The notes: a model not told the origin generated them from the sequence alone. A DNA stretch of 64,000 nt from Talinum fruticosum (GCA_021018815.1 JAITYX010000006.1:3093501-3157500); one strand, 5' to 3'. Positions 12,087 to 23,190 are shown, counted from the stretch's first letter. Numbers and translations are program-made.

Positions 12087-12290
12087 TGTTTGTGTATTCC
12101 TTTTATAGGAAGAAAGATGTGGGATGTTTTTATGACTATATTGCTTGTTTGGAGTTGTTGCGAGAGGTACTGGACAACATAATTACATTATATTTGCGAG
12201 TCCATGCTACCTCGCACGAGCTCCAAACAAGCAATATAGTCATAAAAGCATCCCCACATCTTTCTTCTGTAGAAGGAATACATAAACAAT
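12087..12290. repeat. Hairpin with about 85-bp imperfect arms
   Basis: Left arm 12087-12172 (GTATTCCTTTTATAGGAAG to TTGTTTGGAGTTG) pairs with right arm 12205-12290 at roughly 85-90 percent by eye, leaving a loop of about 30 bases. A transcript would form a long, nearly continuous stem. Confidence 0.75.
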
Positions 12291-12419
12291 ACATCTCTAC
12301 TAGAAAAGGATCGCTTTAGGAAAATAGATGACTCGAGAAACGAAGTGCAAGAATTAGCGAAGTGCCGAAGCTGCGAAAGTAATACGGTTCTTGGTCCTTA
12401 CGAGTATACACGGCAATCG

Positions 12420-12975
12420 GGTCATTCGGTTCGGGTTCGGTTCGGGTTAGTTCGGTTCGGGTTAACTTCGGGTCAATCTTGTTCGGGTTCGGTTCGGTTT
12501 CGGGTTCGGGTCGACTCGGTTCGGGTAAACTTCGGGTCGATCTCGTTCGGGTTCGTTCGGTTTCGGTTCGGGTCAACTTCGGTTCGGTTCAACTTCGGGT
12601 CAATCTCGTTCGGGTTCGATTCGGGTTAATTTCGGATCTAGTCGTAATCGGGTCACTTTTTGGGTCAAAATTGATTCAAAATTGTACCACTATAGGCACA
12701 AAAGTACATCTTGAGAGACCCAACAAAAAAAAAAGTGGGTTGAGTCACTTTTATTGGGGTTAAATCGATTCGGATCCGATTCGATTCGGGTCATTTTGGG
12801 TTCGGTTCGGTTTCGGTTCGGGTCATTTTGCATTCGGGTCATTTCGGGTCGGTTCGGTTCGGGTCGGTTCATTTCGGTTTCGGGTCAAAATCGGTTCAAC
12901 TATTTCGGATGTCGGTTCGGTTTGGGTTTCGGGTCGTTCGGGTTGACCCGTTCGGTTCGGTCGGTTTTGCCAGTG
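12420..12975. repeat. (TTCGGG)n-type low-complexity minisatellite
   Basis: Dense TTCGGGTTCGG and TTCGGGTCA units occur in two blocks (12420-12650 and 12770-12975). All frames stay open because the unit is a multiple of three, so the apparent Arg/Thr/Glu/Pro or Phe/Gly/Ser proteins are artefacts. Confidence 0.8.
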
Positions 12976-13076
12976 TCTACTTACGAGCAATCTTTATCTC
13001 CTTAGTCATTGCCCCAAAGTGATGATCCTCTTGTGTATTGCTTGCTTGGAGTTCGTGTAGGGGTAGGTGGACAACC

Positions 13077-13376
13077 TCACTTCTTCTTAGGGAGGTTCCT
13101 CCCCTTCTCCTTCGGTATGTTCCTTCGGATTGGAGAAGAATGAGAGAAAGGGCCCTGCACCGATTCACTACTTTCCTGGGGAGGGGGACCGGACGATGAG
13201 CCCATGCTTGAAGTGGTGCCTCTGCTCTCCGGGGGGTAGCGAGACGATGAGGAGATGATGAGTACAAGATGGTCAAAGTGGCACTCTACCCAAGCTTCAA
13301 GGAGGTCCCAGTCCAAACGCAACACAACTTGTTTGAGAGCATGAACTTTATCAAAGTCTACAAAATCCAGCTCCAT
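13077..13376 (-). CDS. Unrecognised 99-residue ORF inside the CACTA
   Basis: Starts MELDFVDFDKVHALKQVV and contains a Leu-rich first half with LDWDLLEAW, then a Ser/Pro-rich, basic tail ending NLPKKK. The local base composition is more gene-like (higher GC) than the surroundings. I recognise no domain. It could be a captured host-gene fragment or a piece of another element; a chance frame is also possible. Confidence 0.2.
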   Translation of the reverse strand: MELDFVDFDKVHALKQVVLRLDWDLLEAWVECHFDHLVLIISSSSRYPPESRGTTSSMGSSSGPPPQESSESVQGPFSHSSPIRRNIPKEKGRNLPKKK

Positions 13377-13589
13377 GACATCATCAATCGAAGGTTATAG
13401 AATGTATTCGCAACGAGTGACGAACAACAATTGGCAACAACGACTTGCTCGGCACAATCCCTATTGAAGAGTGGGCACAATTTCTCGTAACCAGCGAGGC
13501 AATGCTCAATAACTCATTTTCGCTATGATTGAAGGAGAGAGTAATTAAGTCAAAAGAATTACTCTATTACCAACTCCCTCAATAAAGCC

Positions 13590-13940
13590 ACTACCCCTCA
13601 TCCTTCTAATTCGCTTTAACAACCTAAGACATAACCAGAACCGGTGTTCCTATAACGCTTATTGTCTTTAACAATGAGGTTGGATTCACTACGCATGCAT
13701 AGAGGCTACGTGCGGTGTGGGTCGGTATACAAAGAAAGGAAAAAGGGATAAAGGATTCATCGGAGGAAAAGGTGATAAAAAATCACCAAACTAATAATAA
13801 TTCCCTGTTGTGTATCACCTTTTTCTCCGAGGAATCATTTACCCCTTTTTCTTTCTTCGTGTAACGACCACACTGCACGTAAACTTTATGCTTCCCTAGT
13901 GAATCTGACCTCATTGTTAAAGAGATTTTAGGTATATTGG
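13590..13940. repeat. CACTA-internal foldback repeat, copy 1
   Basis: A palindrome centred near 13790: GGGATAAAGGATTCATCGG on the left pairs with CCGAGGAATCATTTACCCC on the right, with further pairing around AACAATGAGGTTGGATTCAC and its complement. It is followed by a block (13930-14100, GGATAAATTAGTCCACCCC etc.) that recurs beside copies 2 and 3. Confidence 0.6.
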
Positions 13941-14095
13941 ATAAATTAGTCCACCCCCAACTTCAACTCATCAAAATAAATAAATTTGATAGCAAATTTA
14001 TCTTTATAACAAGTATTTGGAGAGATCCCTCTATCCAAATACATTTCCATTTTTTACCTATATATTATTAATAAATCATCCTTTTCACCCTTTAA

Positions 14096-14097
<2 letters not shown>

Positions 14098-14155
<58 letters not shown>
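14098..14155. repeat. (TA)n microsatellite at the left pararetrovirus junction
   Basis: About 28 TA units end directly in ACCAATAGGAGAC, which is viral leader read backwards. The homologous block at 27264-27513 also ends in a long (TA)n but without virus, so it shows the empty-site structure. Confidence 0.9.
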
Positions 14156-14157
<2 letters not shown>

Positions 14158-15165
14158 AATAGGAGACGAGGACCGGACTAGAGCTTGGGGACGAAGCTCG
14201 GGATACTTGTTGTGGTTGAGTAGCGAGGAGACAGGGGACAAATTAATTTAACAAATTGAACTTTCGAAAACAAAAGATTGAAATCAAGAAACTGAAAACA
14301 ATTGAAATATAAAACAAGATAATGAATCAAAACTTACTTTGATTGATAATTGAAAATTGATACAAGATTTGGATAGTGCTCTCGAGAGAGGTTGGATACA
14401 AAGGGTAAGGGATAGAAGGCAAGTGTTTGTAAGCAAAGGATATTGCGATTACAAGTGATTAGGCGATGCCTTCCTAATGAAAATGAATACATATATATAA
14501 TGAAACAAAATGAATAAACGTCGCACACTTGGACGGTTCGAGTCTTGATTGAAATGGAATCTTGATCTTGATAAAAATCTTCAGACAAAGTTGAATTATT
14601 GGAGCAGTCTTGATTAGACCAAAAGTATGAATAGTGGATGATAAATCATCTTATCTTGAATAGTTCTTGCCAGGTAGAAAGTTTGAACAGGAACAAAGAT
14701 TCTTCCGACAAAACTTCATGAGTGAATAGTGGATGAATAGTAAAATCCATTCACATGGATTTTTACTATTTCTCTTTTGACAAATTTTGCTTGCTCTTGA
14801 TGTCCTTGCATAATTGTTGCCTTTTGACTAAATGGCACTTATGTCAAAATCATGGCACAAGTGTCCATTAGATGATAAATCATCTTATCTTGAATAGTTC
14901 TTGCCAGGTAGAAAGTTTGAACGAGGAACAAAGATTCTTCAGACAAAACTTCATGAGTGAATAGTGGATGAATAGTAAAATCCATTCACATGGATTTTTA
15001 CTATTTCTCTTTTGACAAATTTTGCTTGCTCTTGATGTCCTTGCATAATTGTTGCCTTTTGACTAAATGGCACTTATGTCAAAATCATGGCACAAGTGTC
15101 CATTAAAACATTATCTTCTTGATACGGTATTTACGAATAGTGACCACGATCGGTAAGTGGATAGT
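14156..15165 (-). promoter_or_regulatory. Pararetroviral promoter/leader copy P1, with duplicated upstream block
   Basis: Minus-strand copy of the viral intergenic region, running from the dyad at 15165 to the primer site at 14156 (CCTATTGGTAT on the minus strand). It contains the TATA-like TATATATATG at about 14490-14500. Its upstream half carries a direct duplication of about 235 bp (14638-14872 and 14873-15108, starting GATAAATCATCTTATC) that the other three copies lack. The small open frame 14334-14588 is leader sequence, not a gene. Confidence 0.75.
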
Positions 15166-15790
15166 ACTATTCACTTGCGATCGAGATCACTATTCGAAAT
15201 ACTGTATCAAGAAGATAATGTTTTAATGGACACTTGTGCCATGATTTTGACATAAGTGCCATTTAGTCAAAAGGCAACAATTATGCAAGGATATCAAGAG
15301 CGAGCAAATTTGTCAAAAGAGAAATAGTAAAAATCCATGTGAATGGATTTTACTATTCATCCACTATTCACTCATGAAGTTTTGTCGGAAGAATCTTTGT
15401 TCTGTTCAAACTTTCTACCTGGCAAGAACTATTCAAGATAAGATGATTTATCATCCACTATTCATACTTTTGGTCTAATCAAGACTGTTCCAATAATTCA
15501 ACTTTGTCGGAAGATTTTTATCAAGATCAAGATTCCATTTCAATCAAGACTCGAACCGTCCAAGTGTGCGACGTTTATTCATTTTGTTTCATTATATATA
15601 TGTATTCATTTTCATTAGGAAGGCATCGCCTAATCACTTGTAATCGCAATATCCTTTGCTTACAAACACTTGCCTTCTATCCCTTACCCTTTGTATCCAA
15701 CCTCTCTCGAGAGCACTATCCAAATCTTGTATCAATTTTCAATTATCAATCAAAGTAAGTTTTGATTCATTATCTTGTTTTATATTTCAA
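15166..15790 (+). promoter_or_regulatory. Pararetroviral promoter/leader copy P2 (truncated)
   Basis: Plus-strand copy facing away from P1 about a perfect dyad ATAGTACTAT (15161-15170). TATA-like TTATATATATG lies at about 15591-15601. The leader stops short of the primer site, and at about 15791 the sequence changes to the end of RNase H. Confidence 0.72.
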
Positions 15791-15960
15791 TTATTACCAA
15801 AGATGTTCAAAATCTTGTTTCCAAACAAATATTTGCTCGTTGGCAAGCAATTTTATCCTGTTTTGATTTTGATATAGAATTTATTAAAGGAGAAAATAAT
15901 TCTCTACCCGATTTTTTAACAAGAGAATTTCTTCAAGGCTCTTCCGGCTCTCAAGAATAA
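15791..15960 (+). pseudogene. Pararetroviral RNase H, C-terminal fragment
   Basis: The frame shows KDVQNLVSKQIFARWQ, FDFDIEFIKGENN and LPDFLTREFLQG, the pattern that closes plant pararetrovirus RNase H. Only about 55 residues survive. It probably belongs with the RT segment that breaks off at 21596: that copy stops inside RNase H soon after ETDASELGYGG, and the sequence between the two pieces is missing from the window. Confidence 0.72.
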
Positions 15961-15962
15961 TT

Positions 15963-16634
15963 TTGCCAATTCCATTTTCTCAACCATTCAATCCACCAGG
16001 ATATAATTATGTTGATTACGAAAAAGCCTGGTATTACACATTTTACTACGGACCATTCAACCATTCATGGTTCATATGCTTCGATACAAAGACAGGACAT
16101 TCAATTTCCCATTTGGTTCTACGAATGGTGGATAACCATGGGATCTCTCCAAGATATTTGGCCGGAAGAAGTGCAAAAACACTTCATCGGTTATTCAAGC
16201 ACCTCAACCAGCGAGTCCGGATCTTAAAGAAATCCTATTCCATAAAAAATATGGATTTCCATAGATCCTTTGTTGGTCATTTTCAATTATCCAACATTAC
16301 AAACCTCCGAGCATCCTATTCATTAGTTCGTGAATTCAAGCTTAAATGGTGGGAGAAATTTAATTTCAAAGTCTGCTTTAGGAATAAAGACAGCCCCACC
16401 TACTCAACCAGGCACCATCTACTCCACGGAAAAAAGAAACATCTTCAAAAGGAAAAGAGAAGATTCAAGAGGAAGAAATTCAATTACTCAAGAAAGAGAT
16501 TATGTTACTCAAAAAACAACATCAGCAATTACTCCTTAAAGAACCAAGTATCGGTTCCGATGAGGAGATTCAATCAGATTATGACCCCTTTGATGGGCCA
16601 TGTGCTCAAGATCCTTACGATATATGATTCGTAA
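15963..16634 (+). pseudogene. Domain X ORF downstream of RNase H (pararetroviral, function unknown)
   Basis: Begins near PFSQPFNPPGYNYVDYEKA and contains the core YYTFYYGPFNHSWFICFD, then a frameshift, with FPIWFYEWWI in the alternative frame and a Lys/Arg-rich C-terminal part. A (poly)A tract follows at 16646-16673. The same region occurs in the inverted copy (23190-22500), there fused in frame to protease. I know this HSWF/FD/WFxxWW pattern from plant pararetroviral polyproteins but not its function; a structural or accessory role is possible. Confidence 0.55.
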
Positions 16635-16644
16635 AGAATGATTC

Positions 16645-16676
<32 letters not shown>

Positions 16677-16747
16677 ACTAACGTTTTGTGCAGGTACTTC
16701 AATATTTTGCTTCGGTGAAATTTCCCATTTCACCTCTCAAAATGCCC

Positions 16748-17545
16748 GGGAAGGAAGTGGATAGTACTATTCACTTACGATCGGAGTCACTATTCGAAAT
16801 ACTTGTATCAAGAAGATAATGTTTTAATGGACACTTGTGCCATGATTTTGACATAAGTGCCATTTAGTCAAAAGGCAACAATTATGCAAGGACATCAAGA
16901 GCGAGCAAAATTTGTCAAAAGAGAAATAGTAAAAATCCATGTGAATGGATTTTACTATTCATCCACTATTCACTCATGAAGTTTTGTCGGAAGAATCTTT
17001 GTTCTGTTCAAACTTTCTACCTGGCAAGAACTATTCAAGATAAGATGATTTATCATCCACTATTCATACTTTTGGTCTAATCAAGACTTGTTCCAATAAT
17101 TCAACCTTGTCGGAAGATTTTTATCAAGATCAAGATTCCATTTCAATCAAGACTACGAACCGTCCAAGTGTGCGACGTTTATTCATTTTGTTTCATTATA
17201 TATATGTATTCATTTTCATTAGGAAGGCATCGCCTAATCACTTGTAATCGCAATATCCTTTGCTTACAAACACTTGCCTTCTATCCCTTACCCTTTGTAT
17301 CCAACCTCTCTCGAGAGAGCACTATCCAAATCTTGTATCAATTTTCAATTATCAATCAAAGTAAGTTTTGATTCATTATCTTGTTTTATATTTCAATTGT
17401 TTTCGGTTTCTTGATTTCAATCTTTTGTTTTCGAAAGTTCAATTTGTTAAATTAATTTGTCCCTGTCTCCCTGCTACTCAACCACAACGGTATCCCGAGC
17501 TTCGTCCCCAAGCTCTAGTCCGGTCCTGTCTCCTATTGGTATCGA
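16748..17545 (+). promoter_or_regulatory. Pararetroviral promoter/leader copy P3 (most complete)
   Basis: Runs from AGGAAGTGGATAGTACTATTC to the primer site. TATA-like TTATATATATG at about 17196-17206, followed by a leader with CTCTCTCGAGAG and CCCGAGCTTCGTCCCCAAGC stretches. It directly precedes the movement-protein region, the expected place for a caulimovirid pregenomic promoter. Confidence 0.78.
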
Positions 17546-17547
17546 GC
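17533..17547 (+). other. Reverse-transcription primer-binding site (initiator tRNA-Met type)
   Basis: TTGGTATCGAGCC differs from the usual plant caulimovirid site TGGTATCAGAGCC by one missing base. It marks the conventional start of the viral genome map. Confidence 0.75.
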
Positions 17548-17769
17548 CTAGTTTACCTATTTTGTTGTTGCACCGTAAGGCCTAGCGTTGGTCAGCCGTT
17601 GGTCGGCCCCATGTTATCCGTTGGTCAGCCGTGTGAGGTGGTCCGGTAGAGGGTGGTCCGGTGGTCCCGGTAGTGTGTGTGCGTAATTATCGACAAAGTA
17701 GTCAAGCTTAAGCTGTGATGGCCTCTTGGTTACGAGATCATCTAGGTTTAGGAACTAGCAAGAGTACTA

Positions 17770-18530
17770 ATGTGGTCAATAGCGAGAGAAGTTAGCTGCC
17801 AAGTTGATTTCTCAAATTGGTCTATTCCAAAACAAAAGATAGAAACTATCTATCAAATAGGCAAGTTCGATTTCAATACGACCTTTTCCATTAAAGACCA
17901 TGAGGAAACCTTCAGCTTAGATGAAGAGTTTCAAACCATTAAGTTATTATCCAATATTTCTATTAATAAATATAAAGAGAAATACGAGATATATTCATTT
18001 TGGTATGATTCAAATAGCTCTTAAGCCATTAACAAGATTAGGATTAGATTGTCCTATCTTTATGGCACTTAGAGATAATAGATTAATTAGATATCAAGAC
18101 TCTTTATTAGCTATGATTCAAACTAATGCTTGTAATGGTCCAATATATTTCAATGGTTGTCCAAACTTTTCAGTAGATCTAAATGATCCCTGGATCATGG
18201 ACACCTTAATATTAGATATTCATATGCAAAGTAATTCAAAAGTATTATTTAGAGAATTATCAAGAAACTTTGCTATTACATATAGAGTTTATTTCAAGTT
18301 ATTATCTTCTCATTTGAATCCAAAATGTTTATTAAAGCCATCTTTAGATGAAACAATATTATTAAAGATTGAATCGGATAATACTTCAAGTTTTACTCCT
18401 AAGTTATTAAAGTGGAATGAAATAACCATTCCCCAAGAATTTATTATTCAAAATATTAGGCCTCCTAGAAATATTGCTCAAAAGAATATTCAACGAGGTT
18501 ATAGAAGAACACTGATGGTAGAGTATTAAT
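17770..18530 (+). pseudogene. Pararetroviral movement protein (version A)
   Basis: 30K-superfamily movement protein. The N-terminal part is frame 17770-18024 and the core continues in another frame from about 17999 to 18529, so one frameshift lies near 18000. Core signature segments: IQIALKPLTRLGLD, MALRDNRLIRYQDSLLAMI, NGPIYFNGCPNFSVDLND. These proteins line plasmodesmata and pass virus between cells. The region downstream (RPPRNIAQKNIQRGY) matches the inverted copy. The broken frame argues against function. Confidence 0.75.
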
Positions 18531-18605
18531 AAGATTCAACTCTATCAATGAAAGATCTTTTCAAGATCTTCAGAGAAAAGAGATCTTCCCGGATCTTCTT
18601 TCTCT

Positions 18606-19190
18606 ATGCCTTCAAGAGCTACTAATTATGATTATTTTAAGGATAATCAAGTTGATGATTCAACTCCTTCTTCTTCAAAAATCTACTACAAATCTCCGAT
18701 AGCTGAGCCAGTTGATGAAACTAGTTCATCAATAGGTTCCCCTACTCATTCAGTTATGCAACCTCCTTCTTATTCTTCTATTAATGTTATTACAGAACCC
18801 TTTACTATAAATAAAAACTTTTTAAGAGAAGATTTCGATTCCATAGAAAATAGAGATAAAAAGCAGTGGTTTTATCTCATTTTGATCTTCAAGCTCAAGC
18901 GTTCATTAGGCAAGAATGGTATTCACTAATGGAAAGATTAGGATGTAATATCCGATTCTTTACATGGTGGACCATCTTTGCTCAAGAACATAAATTACCA
19001 GATCCCTTGGTATTAAAGAAATCAATACTAATATTGATCTTAGCAAGAAATGGACATTAAAGAATGGAGAAATTGTTGTAGCAATAACTCCTCCTAAGCA
19101 AGAGATTTTGATCCCTACGGATCAAGGTCATATTCCAGCTTCTCCCTTTAAGGTAGGAAGAAATAATCCGAGACAACTCTCAAGTAGAGT
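18606..19190 (+). pseudogene. Pararetroviral capsid-precursor N-terminal region (version A)
   Basis: Frames 18606-18929 and 18866-19060 together show a Ser-rich N-terminus (TNYDYFKDN), then FTINKNFLREDFDSIENRDK, FDLQAQAFIRQEWYSLM and FFTWWTIFAQEH, and end near IPTDQGHIP. The same sequence is at 26300-25743 in the inverted copy, where it is followed by coat protein. Here coat protein is absent and a short linker leads directly to the zinc knuckle. It has two frame breaks. Confidence 0.65.
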
Positions 19191-19371
19191 TGGATGACAT
19201 TAAAAAATTTATCATCAAAACAACTATGCTAATGAAGCTCTACAAAAAGTCACTAGGATTCTTGCTCAAATTAAAAATCCTTCTATAAAAAGAAGAACCA
19301 ATCAAAAGGGGCAATCTAACAAAATAAAAACTTTTAAAGTTATCCCTATGAAAAATATTTTAAAAACTACT

Positions 19372-19413
19372 TGTTTCAAATGTAAGAAACTAGGTCATTA
19401 TGCAAAGAACTGC
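19372..19413 (+). other. CCHC zinc knuckle (version A)
   Basis: CFKCKKLGHYAKNC, a perfect CX2CX4HX4C nucleic-acid-binding knuckle. It is read continuously with a basic linker (IKNPSIKRRTNQK) that joins it to the capsid-precursor region about 180 bp upstream. Confidence 0.85.
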
Positions 19414-19719
19414 AAAAAAAGGAAAAATTAAATAAAAAATGTAATTCAAGTGATTATTCATCGGAAACGAATCTTCAAGAATTTGTTATAAATGTATTAA
19501 TATGATCAATACTACTAAAAATGAAAAAGAATTTTTAATTGATCTAATAGAACAAATTCAAGATCCTGAATTAAAAAGGAATATTTAGAAAAACTCAAAG
19601 GAATTCTAATTAAAGAAGATTTATTAAAAGCTCCTCCTCCAGGATTAAGTATCAATAAAATATTTGAAAAATATGAAACTCCAAATATTTTAAAAGTTGT
19701 TAATATTCAAGATTTAAAA

Positions 19720-21597
19720 ATGGAAATAAATAATCTTAAAGAACAGATTAAAGAAATTAATCAAAATTTATGTTCACTCCAAACTAAAGACTTAGAGTTA
19801 GAAACTAGATTATCAATAATAGAAAATAAATCAAGTAGTCCTATTATTAATAAAGATACTCCAAGTACCTCTAATCAATTATTTATTTCAACCATTAATC
19901 ATATAAATTATCAAAAATGGTATATCCATATTACTTTGAAAATTAATGATAATTATGAGTTCAATACTATTGCTTTACTTGATAGTGGAGCAGATCAAAA
20001 TTGTATTAAAGAAGGTTTAATTCCATCAATTTATTATGAAAAAACTAAAGAACGACTCCATAGTGCCAATGGAACGGCATTACAAATAAAATATAAATTA
20101 TCAAATGTTTATATTTGTAATCAAGGATATTGTTTTAAAAATACTTTTATCCTTGTTAAAGATATAGGTCAAGAAGTTATCTTAGGTACTCCTTTTATTA
20201 CTCAAATATATCCTTTCAAAGTTGACCAAATGGGTATACATACTGAAATTTTAGGAAAAATTATTTCTTTCAAATTCATCTCTCCTATTCGTGCAAAAGA
20301 TCTATCCTTACTCCAGGAGTCTACTATAATAAAACAAATAAATTTTATTGAAAGAAAAAAGCAGCAAATTGATTTCCTTCAAAAGGAAATCACTTATAGA
20401 CGAATTGAGGAAAGATTACAAAATCCTTCTATCCAAAACAAAATAAAAGAATTACAAAATCTTTTCCATAAAGAAGTATGCTCCGATCTTCCCAATGCTT
20501 TTGGGAAAGAAAAAGGCATGTTGTCACACTTCCTTATGAAAAAGAATTTTCAGAAAATAAAATCCCTACTAAAGCTCGACCTATTCAAATGAATAAAGAG
20601 CTTTTAGAATTCTGTAAAAAAGAAATTCAATCACTTTTAGATAAAAACTTAATAAGGCCTTCTAAGTCTCCTTGGAGCTGTGCGGCCTTCTATGTCAATA
20701 ATCAAGCGAGAAAAGGAACGAGGAGTTCCTCGCCTAGTTATAAATTATAAACCTTTAAATAAAGTTTTACAATGGATTAGGTATCCCATTCCTAATAAAC
20801 GTGATTTACTCAATAGACTTTATGAAGCAAAAATATTTTCAAAATTTGATATGAAAAGTGGCTTTTGGCAAGTCCAAATAGCTAATCAAGATCGTTATAA
20901 AACAGCCTTTACTTGTCCCTTTTGGGCATTATGAATGGAATGTTATGCCATTTGGATTAAAAAATGCTCCTTCGAATTCCAACATATTATGAATGACATT
21001 TTTAATCCCTACACTCAATTTACAATAGTCTATATTGATGATGTTCTAGTTTATTCAAATAGTATTGAACAACATTTCAAACATTTGCAAACTTTTTTAC
21101 ATATAATTAAGAAAAATGGATTAGTTGTTTCGCACCAAAAATTAAACTCTTCCAAACTAAAATAAGATTTTTAGGACATGATATTTATCAAGGAACTATT
21201 AAACCAATTACAAGGGCCATTGAATTTACGGATAAATTTCCGAGATAAATTAATTAATAAAACTCAACTACAAAGGTTTTTAGGATGTCTTAACTATGTA
21301 GCCGATTTCTTTCCAAAGTTAAGGCAAATCATCGACCTCTTTACAAAAGATTACGCAAAAACCCACCACCATGGTCGGATGAACATACTCTTGTAGTTCG
21401 CCTTCTCAAACAGAGAGTTAAATCTTTACCATGTCTAGGTATTCCACATCCGGATGCATTCATGATAGTTGAAACAGATGCATCCGAATTAGGATATGGT
21501 GGTATATTAAAACAAAAGATGTCTACATCTTCCCAACAGACTCAACTAGTTAGGTACCATTCAGGAATCTGGAATCCAACGCAAAAAATTATTCAAT
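19720..21597 (+). pseudogene. Pararetroviral protease, reverse transcriptase and RNase H start (version A)
   Basis: Frame 19720-20592 opens with a coiled-coil-like stretch (NNLKEQIKEINQNL), then aspartic protease with LLDSGADQNC near residue 88 and VILGTPFI. RT follows in successive frames: IQSLLDKNLIRPSKSPW, FDMKSGFWQVQ, the intact catalytic box YIDDVLVYS (about 21031-21057), LGCLNYVADF, then RNase H starting at ETDASELGYGG. The sequence breaks at 21596 next to an inverted promoter. At least four frameshifts separate the blocks. The protein would mature the polyprotein and copy pregenomic RNA; it cannot be made intact from this copy. Confidence 0.82.
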
Positions 21598-22372
21598 AGG
21601 AGACAGGACCGGACTAGAGCTTGGGGACGAAGCTCGGGATACTGTTGTGGTTGAGTAGCAGGGGAGACAGGGGACAAATTAATTTAACAAATTGAACTTT
21701 CGAAAACAAAAGATTGAAATCAAGAAGCTGAAAACAATTGAAATATAAAACAAGATAATGAATCAAAACTTACTTTGATTGATAATTGAAAATTGATACA
21801 AGATTTGGATAGTGCTCTCTGAGAGAGGTTGGATACAAAGGGTAAGGGATAGAAGGCAAGTGTTTGTAAGCAAAGGATATTGCGATTACAAGTGATTAGG
21901 CGATGCCTTCCTAATGAAAATGAATACATATATATAATGAAACAAAATGAATAAACGTCGCACACTTGGACGGTTCGAGTCTTGATTGAAATGGAATCTT
22001 GATCTTGATAAAAATCTTCCGACAAGGTTGAATTATTGGAACAGTCTTGATTAGACCAAAAGTATGAATAGTGGATGATAAATCATCTTATCTTGAATAG
22101 TTCTTGCCAGGTAGAAAGTTTGAACAGGAACAAAGATTCTTCCGACAAAACTTCATGAGTGAATAGTGGATGAATCCATTCACATGGATTTTTACTATTT
22201 CTCTTTTGACAAATTTTGCTGCTCTTGATGTCCTTGCATAATTGTTGCCTTTTGACTAAATGGCACTTATGTCAAAATCATGGCACAAGTGTCCATTAAA
22301 ACATTATCTTCTTGATACGAGTATTTACGAATAGTGACCACTGATCGGTAAGTGAATAGTACTATCCACTTC
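21597..22372 (-). promoter_or_regulatory. Pararetroviral promoter/leader copy P4
   Basis: Minus-strand copy of the same region as P1-P3, ending in CCTATTG at 21597 exactly where the primer site would start. TATA-like repeat at about 21930-21940. A short deletion removes GAATAGTAAAATC relative to P3 near 22172. The open frame 21720-22025 is leader. Confidence 0.72.
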
Positions 22373-23190
22373 CTTCCGGGGCATTTTGAGAGGTGAAATG
22401 GGAAATTTCACCGAAGCAAAATATTGAAGTACCTGCACAAAACGTTAGTAAAATTTTTATTATTTTTTTTTTTTATTTTATTTTTTTTTTTTGAATCATT
22501 CTTTACGAATCATATATCGTAAGGATCTTGAGCACATGGCCCATCAAAGGGGTCATAATCTGATTGAATCTCCTCATCGGAACCGATACTTGGTTCTTTA
22601 AGGAGTAATTGCTTGATGTTGTTTTTTGAGTAACATAATCTCTTTCTTGAGTAATTGAATTTCTTCCTCTTGAATCTTCTCTTTTCCTTTTGAAGATGTT
22701 TCTTTTTTACGTGGAGTAGATGGTGCTTGGTTGAGTAGGTGGGGCTGTCTTTATTCCTAAAGCGACTTTGAAATTAAATTTCTCCCACCATTTAAGCTTG
22801 AATTCACGAACTAATGAATAGGATGCTTTGGAGGTTTGTAATGTTGGATAATTGAAAATGACCAACAAAGGATCCATGGAAATCCATATTTTTTATGGAA
22901 TAGGATTTCTTTAAGATGCGGATTGCTTGGTTGAGGTGCTTGAATAAGCGATGAAGTGTTTTTGCACTTCTTACGGCCAAATATCTTGGAGAGATCCCAT
23001 GGTTATCCACCATTCGTAGAACCAAATGGGAAATTGAATGTCTGTCTTTGTATCGAAGCATATGAACCATGAATGGTTGAATGGTGCGTAGTAAAATGTG
23101 TAATACCGGGCTTTTTCGTAATCAACATAATTATATCCTGGTGGATTGAATGGTTGAGAAAATGGTTTGATTGTAAACTTGTCACCAAAT
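22373..23190 (-). pseudogene. Domain X (version B), fused in frame to protease ORF
   Basis: Minus-strand counterpart of 15963-16634 with the same core (NYVDYEKARYYTFYY, NHSWFICFD, FPIWFYEWWITMG). In this copy the frame continues upstream without a stop into the protease ORF (23996-22971, 341 residues). The downstream Lys-rich part is in other frames, and a T-rich tract at 22450-22493 corresponds to the A tract of version A. Confidence 0.6.

Noticed and set aside
12316..13005. Arg/Thr/Glu/Pro-rich and Gly/Phe/Ser-rich ORFs on both strands
   Set aside because: Translation of the TTCGGG minisatellite; open on both strands because of its composition.
14334..22025. Four copies of an 84-101-residue frame beginning MSEDFYQDQ
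   Set aside because: It is the pararetroviral promoter/leader, conserved as DNA between copies and containing the TATA box.
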